Assembly: GCF_900609065.1 (NCBI RefSeq) | Contig: NZ_UXAU01000037.1 | Location: 12,259 to 76,258, forward strand | Source of the DNA: Arthrobacter ulcerisalmonis | GTDB lineage: Bacteria > Actinomycetota > Actinomycetes > Actinomycetales > Micrococcaceae | DNA: 64,000 nt | Reading direction: 5' to 3' | Part shown: piece by piece, positions 7,749-17,464 of the stretch | How positions within the stretch are numbered: position 1 is the stretch's first letter | Layout of the letters: every line of letters begins with the position of its first letter | Notes under the pieces: generated by a model | What the model was told of the DNA's origin: nothing | The model's database searches: none | The model's input: the letters and a program-made list of their open reading frames with translations, nothing else | Made by a program: the position numbers and the translations under genes

Positions 7749-9961
7749 GCACCATGAACCAAGCACAGACCACGTCCAACGGGCAGCGCCTCTTCGGTAC
7801 GGTCCTGGTGGCCAACCGCGGCGAAATTGCCTGCCGGGTGATCCGTACGCTCAAAAGCCTGGGCATCCATTCGGTGGCGATCTACAGCGATGCCGACGCC
7901 GGCGCTCGGCATGTCCGCGAAGCTGACGCTGCCGTGCGCATCGGCCCGGCCCCTGCCGCCGAGAGCTACCTCAACATCGATGCCGTGCTGGCGGCCTGCC
8001 GGCTCTCGGGTGCCGATGCTGTCCATCCCGGTTACGGCTTCCTCAGCGAGAACGTGGAGTTTGCTCGGGCGCTCGAGTCCGCGGGAATCGTCTTCATTGG
8101 CCCTGGCGTGGATGCCCTCAACATCATGGGCGACAAGATCCGCTCCAAGCACCAGGTCGCCGGTTACGGCGTGCCGACTGTGCCGGGCGTGGCCGAGCCG
8201 GGGATGACCGACGCCGACCTTGTCGCTGCTGCGGACAGCGTGGGCTTCCCCCTGCTGATCAAACCTTCCGCAGGTGGCGGGGGCAAAGGCATGGAAGCTG
8301 TAGCTGCCGCCGCTGACCTGCCAGCCGCCCTGGCCACCGCCCGCCGGGTCGCATCCAGTGCGTTTGGTGACGACACCTTGTTCCTGGAACGTTTGGTTCA
8401 AACGCCGCGCCACATCGAAGTCCAGGTCCTCGCGGACAACCACGGAAACGTCATCCACCTTGGCGAACGTGAATGCTCCCTGCAACGCCGGCACCAAAAA
8501 GTCATCGAAGAAGCACCGTCGCCCCTGCTCAGCGGACTGGCTGACGGTGCGGCACTCCGTGCTCAGCTCGGGGAAGCCGCCTGTAATGCCGCCCGCAGCG
8601 TGGCGTATAGCGGCGCCGGGACGGTCGAGTTCCTGGTTTCCGACGCAGCGCCTGGCGAGTTTTTCTTCATGGAGATGAACACCCGGTTGCAGGTGGAACA
8701 TCCTGTCACGGAGATGGTGACCGGGATTGACCTGGTTGAGTGGCAGATCCGTATTGCCGCCGGAGAACCGCTGACGGTTCAGCAAAGCGACGTCCACCTG
8801 TCCGGGCACGCTGTGGAGGCCCGCGTCTATGCAGAGCTTCCACAGAAAAACTTCCTGCCCGTCACGGGAACTGTCCGCGTGCTGGCGGAACCCATTTCCA
8901 CTCCCGGCTCAGCGGACCGGGTCCGGGTCGACTCTGCCCTGCTGCCTGGATTGGAGCTTTCAGCCAATTACGATCCCATGCTGGCCAAGGTCATCGCCTG
9001 GGGTACAGACCGTCCGGCCGCCCTGGCCGCGCTGGACACGGCGCTCGCCGGGTACGTGGCGTTGGGCGTCGACACCAACGTTGAGTACCTGCGCCTCCTC
9101 GTTGCAGACCCAGACGTCCAGGCCGGTCACCTGGACACGGGGCTGATTGAGCGTAAGCTCCCCGACTTGGCGTTCCGCGCTGTGGGGCCAAGCGAGACGG
9201 CGGCGGCAGCACTGATCGCGCTCGCCGCCGAGGCCGGAGCGGCAGCGGCTGCCCCCGCCGCTGCCGGACCCTGGACGCACCGCGATAACTGGCGGCTTGG
9301 AGCAGCCCCGCCACGCCGGTTTACCTTTGCACTGCCCACCGGCGGGACGGCCGCGGTCGACGTAACGGCTCCAACGCCGAACGCCCAGACAGTAGAGGGC
9401 CTGATAGCGATCGACGGCGGTCCAGCCGTGGCTGCCTCGCTGCGGATTTCCGGGGCGCAGGCGGTGGTGACGCTGGAAGGAGTAGCCACCACTTACTCCT
9501 TCGCCACGGTCTGGCCCGAAACCTCGCCAGCTCACTCCAGCCCGCCGGCGTCGGACGTTCCCCTGCAGATCTTCCTGGGCGATCACGGCTGGGCCTGCCG
9601 GCTCGAGAAGTTGACGCGTGAAGCCAGACTGAGCCGGGTCCGGGATGCCATCCAACGGGACGCAGGCGCGGCAGACCCGGACGTGCGTTCGCCCATGACC
9701 GGGACTGTGGTGTCCGTCCCGGTGCAGCACGGCGACACCGTGGCAGCCGGCCAGGTGCTGGTGTCCGTCGAGGCCATGAAAATGGAGCACCAACTCGTGG
9801 CCCCGTTCGCAGGGACTGTGCACGTGACCGCGCGGACGGGCGACCTGGTCAAGGCTGACCAGATCCTTGCAAGTATCCATCCAGACCCGGCCGTAAACCT
9901 GCCTGCAGATTCCGCACCCGCCAGCCCCGAGCTTTCCCCAACAGAAGGAGCCCGGCCATGA
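7745..9961 (+). CDS. accA1: acyl-CoA carboxylase alpha subunit (biotin carboxylase plus BCCP)
   Basis: This 738-aa biotin-carrying subunit pairs with AccD1. An N-terminal biotin carboxylase ([21 protein letters not shown], glycine-rich ATP-grasp loop [24 protein letters not shown]) carboxylates biotin with ATP and bicarbonate. A middle linker region is Ala-rich. The C-terminal BCCP domain carries biotin on the lysine of EAMKMEH (about K679), and a roughly 25-residue Pro/Ala tail follows. The size is typical for MCC alpha (LiuD/AccA1). The GTG start at 7745 overlaps the accD1 stop; an ATG three codons on is the alternative. The ATG of the next gene overlaps this stop by 4 bp. Confidence 0.93.
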   Translation: MSTMNQAQTTSNGQRLFGTVLVANRGEIACRVIRTLKSLGIHSVAIYSDADAGARHVREADAAVRIGPAPAAESYLNIDAVLAACRLSGADAVHPGYGFLSENVEFARALESAGIVFIGPGVDALNIMGDKIRSKHQVAGYGVPTVPGVAEPGMTDADLVAAADSVGFPLLIKPSAGGGGKGMEAVAAAADLPAALATARRVASSAFGDDTLFLERLVQTPRHIEVQVLADNHGNVIHLGERECSLQRRHQKVIEEAPSPLLSGLADGAALRAQLGEAACNAARSVAYSGAGTVEFLVSDAAPGEFFFMEMNTRLQVEHPVTEMVTGIDLVEWQIRIAAGEPLTVQQSDVHLSGHAVEARVYAELPQKNFLPVTGTVRVLAEPISTPGSADRVRVDSALLPGLELSANYDPMLAKVIAWGTDRPAALAALDTALAGYVALGVDTNVEYLRLLVADPDVQAGHLDTGLIERKLPDLAFRAVGPSETAAAALIALAAEAGAAAAAPAAAGPWTHRDNWRLGAAPPRRFTFALPTGGTAAVDVTAPTPNAQTVEGLIAIDGGPAVAASLRISGAQAVVTLEGVATTYSFATVWPETSPAHSSPPASDVPLQIFLGDHGWACRLEKLTREARLSRVRDAIQRDAGAADPDVRSPMTGTVVSVPVQHGDTVAAGQVLVSVEAMKMEHQLVAPFAGTVHVTARTGDLVKADQILASIHPDPAVNLPADSAPASPELSPTEGARP

Positions 9962-11121
9962 CCGGTTTCGAACTCACCGACGAATACCAGGACCTGAGCG
10001 ACACCGTCCGTGACTTCGCAGACTCCGTGGTGGCTCCGGTGTCTGCAAAGCACGACGAAGAACACAGCTTCCCTTACGAGGTTGTCAAACAAATGGCCGA
10101 GATGGGTCTCTTCGGATTGCCCTTCCCGGAGGAATTCGGTGGCATGGGCGGGGACTACTTTGCGTTGGCGCTCGCGTTGGAGCAACTGGGCAGGGTGGAC
10201 CAATCAGTGGCCATTACCTTGGAAGCCGGCGTCTCGCTGGGGGCCATGCCGGTCTATCGGTTTGGTACCGCGGCGCAGAAAGAGGAATGGCTGCCCATGT
10301 TGGCCGCAGGAACGGCGCTCGCCGGTTTTGGTCTCACCGAACCTGAGGCTGGCTCTGACGCTGGCGGCACCAAGACCACCGCCAAGCGGGACGGCGGGGA
10401 CTGGGTGATCAACGGTGCCAAGGAATTCATCACCAACTCTGGCACCGACATCACCAAGCTCGTCACCGTTACCGCCGTGACCAACCAGCACCAACGTGAA
10501 GACGGCAGCACCAAGAAAGAGATTTCCACGTTCTTGATCCCCACCAACACCCCGGGCTTTAAGGCTGAGAAAGCGTACAACAAGGTGGGCTGGAACGCCT
10601 CGGACACCCATCCGCTCTCCCTCCGGGATGTTCGGGTTCCCGAAGCGAACCTGCTTGGCCAGGAGGGGCGCGGCTACGCCAACTTCCTCTCCATCCTCGA
10701 CGAGGGCAGGATCGCCATCGCGGCGCTGGCCACGGGCGCAGCCCAAGGGTGCGTTGACCTGTCCGTGAAATACGCCAAGGAACGCAGCGCCTTTGGGACC
10801 ACCATCGGCAAACACCAGGCGGTGGCGTTCAAGATTGCCCGGATGGAGGCCCGCGCCCACACAGCCCGCCTGGCGTACTACGACGCTGCCGCGCGGATGC
10901 TTGCCGGCAAGCCGTTCAAGACCCAGGCGGCCATCGCTAAGATGGTCGCAGGCGAGGCAGCCATGGACAACGCGCGGGATGCCACCCAGGTATTCGGCGG
11001 CTATGGCTTCATCAACGAGTTCACCGTGGCTCGCCATTACCGCGACTCCAAGATCCTGGAAGTGGGGGAGGGCACCACGGAAGTCCAGCTGATGCTGATT
11101 GCCCGCGAACTGGGGCTTTAG
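9958..11121 (+). CDS. acyl-CoA dehydrogenase (short/branched-chain)
   Basis: This 387-aa FAD flavoprotein desaturates an acyl-CoA at the alpha-beta position and passes electrons to ETF. Family motifs are present: GFGLTEPEAGSDAGG (flavin/substrate loop), an ERSAFGTTIGKHQAVAFKIA segment, and QVFGGYGFINEF. The catalytic base appears to be E371 in GEGTTEVQ, the position used by medium-chain enzymes. The alternative helix-G position used in isovaleryl-CoA dehydrogenase reads DEGRIAIAAL and lacks the LERL glutamate. Isovaleryl-CoA may still be the substrate given the operon, but the active site is of the general type. Counterpart of M. tuberculosis fadE19 (Rv2500c) by synteny. Confidence 0.9.
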   Translation: MTGFELTDEYQDLSDTVRDFADSVVAPVSAKHDEEHSFPYEVVKQMAEMGLFGLPFPEEFGGMGGDYFALALALEQLGRVDQSVAITLEAGVSLGAMPVYRFGTAAQKEEWLPMLAAGTALAGFGLTEPEAGSDAGGTKTTAKRDGGDWVINGAKEFITNSGTDITKLVTVTAVTNQHQREDGSTKKEISTFLIPTNTPGFKAEKAYNKVGWNASDTHPLSLRDVRVPEANLLGQEGRGYANFLSILDEGRIAIAALATGAAQGCVDLSVKYAKERSAFGTTIGKHQAVAFKIARMEARAHTARLAYYDAAARMLAGKPFKTQAAIAKMVAGEAAMDNARDATQVFGGYGFINEFTVARHYRDSKILEVGEGTTEVQLMLIARELGL

Positions 11122-11155
11122 CTTCCGGTTTGTATCAGGCCTGAAAGGATCAACG

Positions 11156-11917
11156 ATGATTGACAAGGTTGTTGCCAACGCGGCAGACGCTGTGGCGGAT
11201 ATCCCCAACGGAGCGTCATTGGCGGTGGGCGGATTCGGGCTGTGCGGGATCCCGGTGGCCCTCATCGACGCCCTCCACCACGCCGGCAGTACCGATCTGG
11301 AAACCGTCAGCAACAACTGCGGGGTGGACGACTGGGGACTTGGCCTGCTGTTGCGCGACGGCAGGATTCGCCGGACCATCAGCTCTTATGTGGGCGAAAA
11401 CAAAGAGTTCGCGCGTCAGTACCTGGCCGGTGAACTGGAGGTAATCCTCACCCCGCAAGGCACCCTCGCCGAAAAGCTACGTGCCGGCGGCGCTGGCATC
11501 CCGGCCTTCTACACCAAGGCCGGCGTTGGCACTCAGGTGTCCGACGGCGGCCTGCCGCAAAAGTACGACGCCGACGGTGGCATTGCTGTTGCCTCAGCCG
11601 CCAAGGAAGTGCGGCAGTTCGGCGGTGTGGACTACGTCCTCGAGGAGTCACTCACCCCCGATTTCGGCCTGGTCCATGCGTGGAAGGGCGATCGCCACGG
11701 CAACCTCGTCTTCCACGCGGCGGCCATGAACTTCAACCCGCTGTGCGCCATGGCCGGCCGGATCACCATCGCTGAGGTGGAGGAACTCGTGGAACCAGGC
11801 GAACTCGACCCCGAACACGTCCACGTGCCGGGGATCTTTGTCCAACGGGTTGTCCTGGTGCCGGACGCCGTCAAACGAATAGAGAAGCGCACAGTGGCGC
11901 TGCAGGCAGGAGCATAG
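11156..11917 (+). CDS. scoA: 3-oxoacid CoA-transferase subunit A
   Basis: This 253-aa alpha subunit of a class I CoA-transferase moves CoA, typically from succinyl-CoA to acetoacetate. The CoA-binding signature GGFGLCGIP lies near residues 22-30, and the family motif [11 protein letters not shown] follows. In leucine breakdown this step activates the acetoacetate released by the lyase. The start is ATG 11156, with an AAAGGA site 6 nt upstream; the frame is open further 5', into the preceding dehydrogenase gene, but those residues are not family-like. The gene lies 34 bp after the dehydrogenase and 2 bp before scoB. Confidence 0.92.
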   Translation: MIDKVVANAADAVADIPNGASLAVGGFGLCGIPVALIDALHHAGSTDLETVSNNCGVDDWGLGLLLRDGRIRRTISSYVGENKEFARQYLAGELEVILTPQGTLAEKLRAGGAGIPAFYTKAGVGTQVSDGGLPQKYDADGGIAVASAAKEVRQFGGVDYVLEESLTPDFGLVHAWKGDRHGNLVFHAAAMNFNPLCAMAGRITIAEVEELVEPGELDPEHVHVPGIFVQRVVLVPDAVKRIEKRTVALQAGA

Positions 11918-11919
11918 CC

Positions 11920-12663
11920 ATGGAATCCGCCAGCAACGAACCGCCGCGGCCAGAAGCCGTCCGGCACGAGTACCGCTCGGGCGCCACCGCTGATCACCAC
12001 AAAGGCTGGTCGCGCAACGACCTGGCCGCCCGGGTGGCCCGCGAGCTCCGCAACGGCCAATACGTGAACCTGGGAATTGGCATGCCCACGCTGATTCCCA
12101 ACTACATCCCGGCAGGGGTGGAAGTGGTCTTGCATTCAGAGAACGGCATCTTGGGGGTGGGCCCTTACCCAGCCGAGGACGCCGTCGACCCGGACCTGAT
12201 CAACGCGGGCAAGGAAACAGTGACCGTCAACCGGGGAGCGGCGTTCTTCGACTCGGCAATGTCGTTTGGCATGATCCGCGGCGGACACGTGGACGTCGCT
12301 GTCCTCGGCGCCATGGAAGTGGCCGCCAATGGTGACCTGGCTAACTGGATGATCCCCGGCAAAATGGTCAAGGGCATGGGCGGTGCCATGGACCTGGTGT
12401 TCGGCGCCAAAACCGTGATCGTGATGATGGAACACGTGGACAGGCTCGGGAACCCCAAGATCGTCCAGGACTGTTCGCTGCCGCTGACCGGCAAAGGCTG
12501 CGTTGACAGGATCATTACCGATCTTGCGGTCATCGACGTGGTGCGTGCTGGGACCGGCTCCAGGCTGGTCCTGCGCGAGCTCGCCCCCAACGTCACCCTA
12601 GAGGACGTGGTGGCGGCCACTGGCGCAGAGCTCTTCGAAGAAGACCAGGAGCTGACAGTATGA
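11920..12663 (+). CDS. scoB: 3-oxoacid CoA-transferase subunit B
   Basis: This 247-aa beta subunit carries the catalytic glutamate that forms the enzyme-CoA thioester: E74 in HSENGILG. The upstream [11 protein letters not shown] motif is also present. The N-terminus has about 30 extra, polar residues compared with typical subunits (about 215 aa). An internal start after them cannot be excluded, although ATG 11920 directly follows the scoA stop. It works as a heterodimer or heterotetramer with ScoA in the cytoplasm. The stop overlaps the next start by 4 bp. Confidence 0.92.
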   Translation: MESASNEPPRPEAVRHEYRSGATADHHKGWSRNDLAARVARELRNGQYVNLGIGMPTLIPNYIPAGVEVVLHSENGILGVGPYPAEDAVDPDLINAGKETVTVNRGAAFFDSAMSFGMIRGGHVDVAVLGAMEVAANGDLANWMIPGKMVKGMGGAMDLVFGAKTVIVMMEHVDRLGNPKIVQDCSLPLTGKGCVDRIITDLAVIDVVRAGTGSRLVLRELAPNVTLEDVVAATGAELFEEDQELTV

Positions 12664-13214
12664 GCGCCGATGGACCCAGAGTGATCGAACAGCGTGGCCT
12701 GTACTTCGATGAACTGGAAGACGGCGTGGTGTACGCGCACCGACCAGGCCGCACCCTGACCGAGGCAGACAACGTCCTATTCACCACGTTGACCATGAAC
12801 ACCCAGGCCCTGCACCTCGACGCGGCCTGGAGCGCCAACCAACCGTTTGGCCAACGGCTGGTGAACTCGATGCTGACCCTGGCAACCCTGGTGGGTCAGT
12901 CAGTCACCCAGCTGACGCAGGGAACCATCATTGCCCAGTTGGGCCTCACCGACGTATCTTTCCCGCAGCCGCTGTTCCACGGCGACACGCTGTACACGGA
13001 GACGGTGATCACCGCCAAGCGCCTGTCCAGTTCGCGGCCGGGTCAGGGAATCGTCACCATGGCCCATACGGGGCGGAACCAGGACGGGGTAGTGGTGGCG
13101 CTGGCCACCCGAAGCGCGCTGATGTGGACCCGGGACGCGCACGCCCAGGCCATGCAGGCCCAAGCCATGCCTGCCCAGGGTGCTGAGCGGGCGCAACAAG
13201 ACCCTGAAGGGTAG
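12660..13214 (+). CDS. MaoC-like acyl-CoA (R)-hydratase
   Basis: This 184-aa hot-dog-fold protein has the MaoC pattern [19 protein letters not shown]...[10 protein letters not shown], in which the conserved Asn/His region binds and hydrates a 2-enoyl-CoA. The C-terminal tail has an AQ/AM-rich repeat ([11 protein letters not shown]). It occupies the position of M. tuberculosis Rv2499c, next to the CitE-like lyase. The established role of that pair is hydration of 3-methylglutaconyl-CoA or itaconyl-CoA followed by cleavage. The same role here is inference from synteny. No crotonase-type LiuC gene is present in the locus. Confidence 0.85.
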   Translation: MSADGPRVIEQRGLYFDELEDGVVYAHRPGRTLTEADNVLFTTLTMNTQALHLDAAWSANQPFGQRLVNSMLTLATLVGQSVTQLTQGTIIAQLGLTDVSFPQPLFHGDTLYTETVITAKRLSSSRPGQGIVTMAHTGRNQDGVVVALATRSALMWTRDAHAQAMQAQAMPAQGAERAQQDPEG

Positions 13215-13228
13215 GGAAGAATACCGCT

Positions 13229-14068
13229 ATGACGTTCTCCATGGGTCCCGCCCTGCTCTTCTGTCCCGCTGACCGGCCCGAACGGTACCAAAAGGCCGCC
13301 AGCCGGGCTGATGCCGTCATCTTGGACCTGGAAGATGCCGTAGCGCCGGCAGACAAGCAGCGGGCCAGGGGTGCCATCCTGGCGCAGGTGGGAACCGCAG
13401 GGGGAAGCCCTGAACTCGATCCAAGCCGGACCATCATCCGGATCAATCCCGTGGGCAGCGCGGCGTTCGCCAAAGACCTGCACTGCCTGGCACATACGCC
13501 GTACCGAACGGTGATGCTCGCCAAAACTGAGACCGCAGAACAGCTCAGCGCGCTCGCCGACTACCGGGTGATTGCCCTGTGCGAGACGGCCCTTGGCGTG
13601 GTGAACGCCCCGGCCATCGCCGCCGCGCCGAATGTGGTGGCCATGATGTGGGGTGCCGAGGATCTGCTCGCCAGCTTGGGCGGCACCGCCAGCAGAACTG
13701 ACGACGGCCGCTACCGGGCGGTGGCGTTACACGCACGGTCCGCCGTCCTCCTCGCCGCCCGGGCCTACGGGAAACAGGCGGTGGACTCTGTCTACGTCAA
13801 CATTTCCGACCTCACCGGCCTGGCCGAAGAGAGTGCCGATGCCGTGGCGTCCGGATTCAGCTCCAAGGCCTGCATTCATCCGAGCCAGGCGGCAGTCGTC
13901 CGGGCCGCCTATGCGCCAACAGACGCTGACGTAGCCGCTGCTGAAGAACTGCTGGCAGCTGCAGCAGCCGCAGGATCAGGCGTTTTCGCCTACCAGGGGC
14001 AGATGATCGATGAACCCATCCTGAAACACGCGGCAGCCACCCTTCGCCGGGCTGGCCAGCGCCGCTGA
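13229..14068 (+). CDS. citE: CitE-like beta-hydroxyacyl-CoA lyase (HpcH/HpaI family)
   Basis: This 279-aa TIM-barrel lyase has the family metal and substrate residues: ILDLEDAVAP (29-40), R71 in IIRINPVG, E119 in ALCETALG and the acidic pair in GAEDL (about 142-146). A stand-alone CitE without CitD/CitF partners is not citrate lyase. The M. tuberculosis counterpart Rv2498c cleaves (R)-HMG-CoA and (S)-citramalyl-CoA, linking leucine catabolism and itaconate detoxification. The same neighbours here suggest the same activity. ATG 13229 follows a GGGAAGA site, 14 bp after the hydratase gene. It is the last gene of the operon. Confidence 0.88.
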   Translation: MTFSMGPALLFCPADRPERYQKAASRADAVILDLEDAVAPADKQRARGAILAQVGTAGGSPELDPSRTIIRINPVGSAAFAKDLHCLAHTPYRTVMLAKTETAEQLSALADYRVIALCETALGVVNAPAIAAAPNVVAMMWGAEDLLASLGGTASRTDDGRYRAVALHARSAVLLAARAYGKQAVDSVYVNISDLTGLAEESADAVASGFSSKACIHPSQAAVVRAAYAPTDADVAAAEELLAAAAAAGSGVFAYQGQMIDEPILKHAAATLRRAGQRR

Positions 14069-14131
14069 GCCCGGCACGTGGGGGCTTGCAGGCGTGTCAG
14101 CAGGCGGCACCGGGTGCGGGATACTTGAGTC

Positions 14132-15316
14132 ATGCAGGCACGCAGAATCGTCATTCTTGGCTCCACAGGTTCCATTGGCACCCAGGCGATTGACGTCGTC
14201 GACGGCGCCCCACACCTCTTCGAAGTCGTGGCGCTCAGCGCCGGCGGAGGACAGTTGGAACTCCTGGCGAAGCAGGCCGTCCATACGGGTGCGGCGGCGG
14301 TAGGAATTGCCAGCGGCGACGCGGCGCAGCTCGCCGCGCTGATCGGTGAGTTCGCCGCGGCCGCCCAAAAGCCCGAGTACCGGCCGGAAATATTTGCTGG
14401 TCCCGACGCGGCCACGATCATTGCTGGCATCCCGGCAGACGTCGTGCTCAACGGAATCACCGGTTCCATCGGCCTCGCCCCAACGCTGGCGGCATTGCGA
14501 TCTGGCGCCACCTTGGCACTGGCCAACAAGGAGTCCCTTATTGTTGGCGGCGCGCTGGTTAAAGCTGCGGCCAGGGCAGGCCAAATCGTGCCGGTTGACT
14601 CCGAACACTCGGCAATTGCACAGTGCCTGCGCGCCGGAACCGCTGGTGAGGTGGAGAAACTCATCCTCACGGCCTCCGGTGGTCCGTTCCGCGGCCAGAG
14701 CCGGGAGGAGCTGCACACCGTCACCCCACGGCAAGCCCTGGCGCATCCCACCTGGGACATGGGCGTCATGGTGACCACCAACTCCGCCACGCTGGTCAAC
14801 AAGGGCCTCGAAGTCATTGAGGCCCACCTGCTCTTCGACGTTCCACTGGACCGGATCGACGTAGTGGTCCACCCACAATCGGTGGTCCACTCGATGGTCC
14901 AGTTCGTTGACGGCTCCATCATCGCCCAGGCCTCCCCGCCGGACATGCGCCTCCCGATCGCCCTCGGTCTGGGCTGGCCTGATCGGGTCCCCAAGGCAGC
15001 GCACCCGTGTGATTGGACCAAGGCCGCCACCTGGACCTTTGAGCCGTTGGACGTTGCGGCGTTTCCCGCCGTCGGCATTGCCAAGGACGCAGCGAAGCAG
15101 GGCAGCACCTTTCCCGCGGTCTTCAACGCTGCCAACGAAGAAGCGGTCACGGCCTTCCATGCCGGCAAAATCAGGTTCACGGATATCGTGGACACGGTCG
15201 AGGCAGTCCTCAGCGAACACTCAGGTTCCTCCGGGCTGACGGTGGAGTCGGTACTGGATGCTGAATCCTGGGCACGAGCGCGCGCCCAGGATCGTTTAGC
15301 TCTTCGCAGTCTCTAA
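14132..15316 (+). CDS. dxr: 1-deoxy-D-xylulose 5-phosphate reductoisomerase
   Basis: This 394-aa enzyme rearranges and reduces DXP to MEP with NADPH, the committed step of the MEP isoprenoid pathway. Visible motifs are the NADPH loop GSTGSIGTQ (10-18), [21 protein letters not shown] (metal-binding Asp and Glu), [13 protein letters not shown] and [10 protein letters not shown]. Length is normal. A GATACT hexamer ends 6 nt before ATG, consistent with a leaderless transcript. Together with ispG downstream it forms the conserved actinobacterial dxr-rseP-ispG order, here interrupted by other genes. Confidence 0.96.
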   Translation: MQARRIVILGSTGSIGTQAIDVVDGAPHLFEVVALSAGGGQLELLAKQAVHTGAAAVGIASGDAAQLAALIGEFAAAAQKPEYRPEIFAGPDAATIIAGIPADVVLNGITGSIGLAPTLAALRSGATLALANKESLIVGGALVKAAARAGQIVPVDSEHSAIAQCLRAGTAGEVEKLILTASGGPFRGQSREELHTVTPRQALAHPTWDMGVMVTTNSATLVNKGLEVIEAHLLFDVPLDRIDVVVHPQSVVHSMVQFVDGSIIAQASPPDMRLPIALGLGWPDRVPKAAHPCDWTKAATWTFEPLDVAAFPAVGIAKDAAKQGSTFPAVFNAANEEAVTAFHAGKIRFTDIVDTVEAVLSEHSGSSGLTVESVLDAESWARARAQDRLALRSL

Positions 15317-15333
15317 GGAAGCGGCATCACCCC

Positions 15334-16665
15334 ATGACCCCCGTTCTACTTTTTATCCTCGGCGTTGTTGTCGTGGCGCTTGGCATTGCCGCGTCGATTG
15401 CGCTGCACGAAGTGGGCCACCTGCTGCCCGCCAAGCTGTTCAAGGTCCGCGTCACCAGATACATGATCGGCTTTGGTCCCACGCTTTGGTCGCGCCGTAA
15501 AGGCGAGACCGAATACGGCGTCAAGGCGATTCCCTTGGGCGGTTACGTCTCCATGATCGGGATGTATCCGCCCAACAAGGAGGACGGTTCCGTCAGGCCC
15601 TCCAGCACCGGAATGTTCCAGACCCTCGCCACCGAAGCCCGATCCGTGGCGCACGAGGAAGTCGGTCCAGAAGACAAAGATCGTGTTTTCTACCGCTTGC
15701 CGGTATGGAAGAAAATCATCATCATGCTGGGTGGGCCGGCCATGAACTTCATCCTCGGAATCGTGCTGACCGCTGTATTGCTGATGGGGTTCGGCACGGC
15801 CCAAGCCACCACCACCATCTCGGATGTGTCCAAGTGCCAGGTAGCGGCCGGTGAAACTGTCGATCCTAATTCGTCGAATTGCCAACTGACACCGGCTGCG
15901 GCTGCGGGACTGCTGCCCAACGACAAGGTCATGTCCTTCGACGGTCAACCCGTGACCAACTGGAACGAGTTCACGGAGAAAATTCGCGCCTCGGCTGGCC
16001 GCGAAGTACCCATCACCGTAGAACGAAATGGCGCCGTGGTGGACACCACCGTGACCCCCGTGCTCTCGTCGAGGCCCATCGTGGGCACCGATGGGCGGCA
16101 GGCGACGGACAGCTCAGGCACCCTCCAGTACCAGGACGTGGGATTCCTCGGCATTGGTGCGCAGACGGCGTTGGTACCGCAACCGGCGTCGACCGTTCTG
16201 CCCATGGCGGGCGAGAACATCCGCCAGGTGGCTGGCGTGATCCTGAACCTGCCCGCCCGCGTGGTGGGCGTGGCCAAGGCTGCCTTCAGTGCGGAGCCGC
16301 GAGACCCCAACGGCCCCATCAGTGTGGTGGGTGTGGGGCGTGTGGCCGGTGAAGTCGCCGCTATGGAGGAGATCCCGGTGGAATCCAGGGTTGCCACTCT
16401 GATCGGCATCCTGGCCGGCCTGAACTTTGCCCTGGGTGTTTTCAACCTGGTGCCGCTGCTGCCGCTCGATGGCGGCCATGTGGCGGGCGCGCTGTATGAA
16501 GGTGCTCGGCGGCGGGTGGCAAAGTTGTTCCACCGACCAGACCCTGGTGCCTTCGACATCGCAAAACTGTTGCCGCTGACCTACGTGGTAGCTGTGCTGT
16601 TGATGGGCATGAGCGCGCTGCTGATCTATGCAGACATCGTCAAACCGGTCAACCTCTTCGGCTAG
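15334..16665 (+). CDS. rseP: site-2 intramembrane metalloprotease (RseP/Rip1-like)
   Basis: This 443-aa polytopic membrane protease has the zinc motif HEVGH (25-29) in the first helix and the third ligand in PLLPLDGGHVAGA, about residue 385. A periplasmic-side PDZ domain with GLLPNDKVMSFDGQPV lies between the helices, with a roughly 30-residue insert before it. M. tuberculosis Rip1 cleaves anti-sigma factors and other substrates and lies in the same place next to dxr. It begins 17 bp after dxr, probably in the same transcript. The 88 bp after it are AT-rich and contain the promoter of the next gene. Confidence 0.93.
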   Translation: MTPVLLFILGVVVVALGIAASIALHEVGHLLPAKLFKVRVTRYMIGFGPTLWSRRKGETEYGVKAIPLGGYVSMIGMYPPNKEDGSVRPSSTGMFQTLATEARSVAHEEVGPEDKDRVFYRLPVWKKIIIMLGGPAMNFILGIVLTAVLLMGFGTAQATTTISDVSKCQVAAGETVDPNSSNCQLTPAAAAGLLPNDKVMSFDGQPVTNWNEFTEKIRASAGREVPITVERNGAVVDTTVTPVLSSRPIVGTDGRQATDSSGTLQYQDVGFLGIGAQTALVPQPASTVLPMAGENIRQVAGVILNLPARVVGVAKAAFSAEPRDPNGPISVVGVGRVAGEVAAMEEIPVESRVATLIGILAGLNFALGVFNLVPLLPLDGGHVAGALYEGARRRVAKLFHRPDPGAFDIAKLLPLTYVVAVLLMGMSALLIYADIVKPVNLFG

Positions 16666-16670
16666 ACCTC

Positions 16671-16752
16671 GTTTAATCAGTCAAATACAGCTGATTTTTT
16701 ACAATCAGCCAATAATGATTGATTCTTGAAAATGAGACGTATATGGTTGATT
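16671..16752 (+). promoter_or_regulatory. satD-like gene promoter with a TGATT/AATCA motif array
   Basis: This is the most AT-rich stretch nearby. TTGATT (16719-16724), a 17-bp spacer and TATGGT (16742-16747) form a promoter whose transcript would begin at or near the ATG at 16754, i.e. leaderless. The short motif TGATT or its complement AATCA recurs six times within 80 bp. Two copies make a perfect 7-bp inverted repeat (GCTGATT 16690-16696, AATCAGC 16703-16709) that could be a hairpin or an operator. Autoregulation by the HTH protein encoded next is an inference. Confidence 0.55.
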
Positions 16753-16753
16753 C

Positions 16754-17461
16754 ATGTTTGTGATGACCCTTGATCAGCGCGGCAGCACCGGCGACCAGGA
16801 CCGCGTGCCGGAACTCATCGCGGCCCTCGCTCAACGGAGTGCTACAAACTTTGAGCGTTCCGTAGGCGACGAGTTGCAAGGCGTGGTGGCGTCCGCCGCA
16901 GATGTTGTGGACATTGCACTCTTCGCTCTCCGCGCGGGCCACTGGTATGTAGGTATCGGCCTAGGTCCCGTGCAGCTCGCCGCCAGCTCAAGCCCAAGAG
17001 AGGGGGCCGGCGCGGGGTTTATCGCTGCCCGACGCGCCGTGGAAGCCGCCAAAGCAGCTGGCCCCTACGTGCCATTGTCGGTGGTCTCCGGCACCATGGG
17101 ACAAGACAGCAGGAATCGCCACGAGATCCACGAAGGAGTTGGGATGGGTGAGCTCGCCAGTGCCAGTAGCAATGCCGAAGCGGTACTGCGGTTGCTGGGT
17201 CGCATTGTCCAGGACCGCACCACCGCCCAGTGGCGTGTTGTGGACGCCTTGGCACGGCACGGGAACAACCCCTACGGCAAACAGAAACAGGTAGCCCAGG
17301 AGTTGGGCATCACCGAGCAGACGGTCAGCCGCACCGTGCACCGCTCCGGCTGGCAAGAAGAGCAAGCCGCCCGGCCGGCAGCCCAGATGCTTCTTGACTA
17401 TGCACATCGACAAAGCGTCGCCACGGGGAGCCTGGCTGCCGGTACCCCCGAGGCGGGCTAG
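16754..17461 (+). CDS. SatD-like protein: cyclase-like palm domain plus C-terminal HTH
   Basis: This 235-aa protein resembles SatD-family proteins of unknown function. The N-terminal domain (1-115) carries, in order, MTLDQRGSTGDQ, SVGDELQGV (D39) and WYVGIGLGPV (65-73). The order and spacing parallel the two metal-binding aspartates (here D7 and D39) and the GIHxGPV strand of class III nucleotide cyclases. The C-terminal part has a helix-turn-helix near 176-200 (KQVAQELGITEQTVSRTVHRSGW in sense). It is followed after 3 bp by a membrane-protein gene. Both sit as an insertion between rseP and ispG. Cyclase activity is not established; a DNA-binding sensor is equally possible. Confidence 0.65.
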   Translation: MFVMTLDQRGSTGDQDRVPELIAALAQRSATNFERSVGDELQGVVASAADVVDIALFALRAGHWYVGIGLGPVQLAASSSPREGAGAGFIAARRAVEAAKAAGPYVPLSVVSGTMGQDSRNRHEIHEGVGMGELASASSNAEAVLRLLGRIVQDRTTAQWRVVDALARHGNNPYGKQKQVAQELGITEQTVSRTVHRSGWQEEQAARPAAQMLLDYAHRQSVATGSLAAGTPEAG

Positions 17462-17464
17462 CCG

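Noticed and set aside
13976..15220. Two long minus-strand open frames opposite dxr
   Set aside because: dxr is unmistakable on the plus strand; the antisense frames show no family pattern and have codon use typical of shadows.
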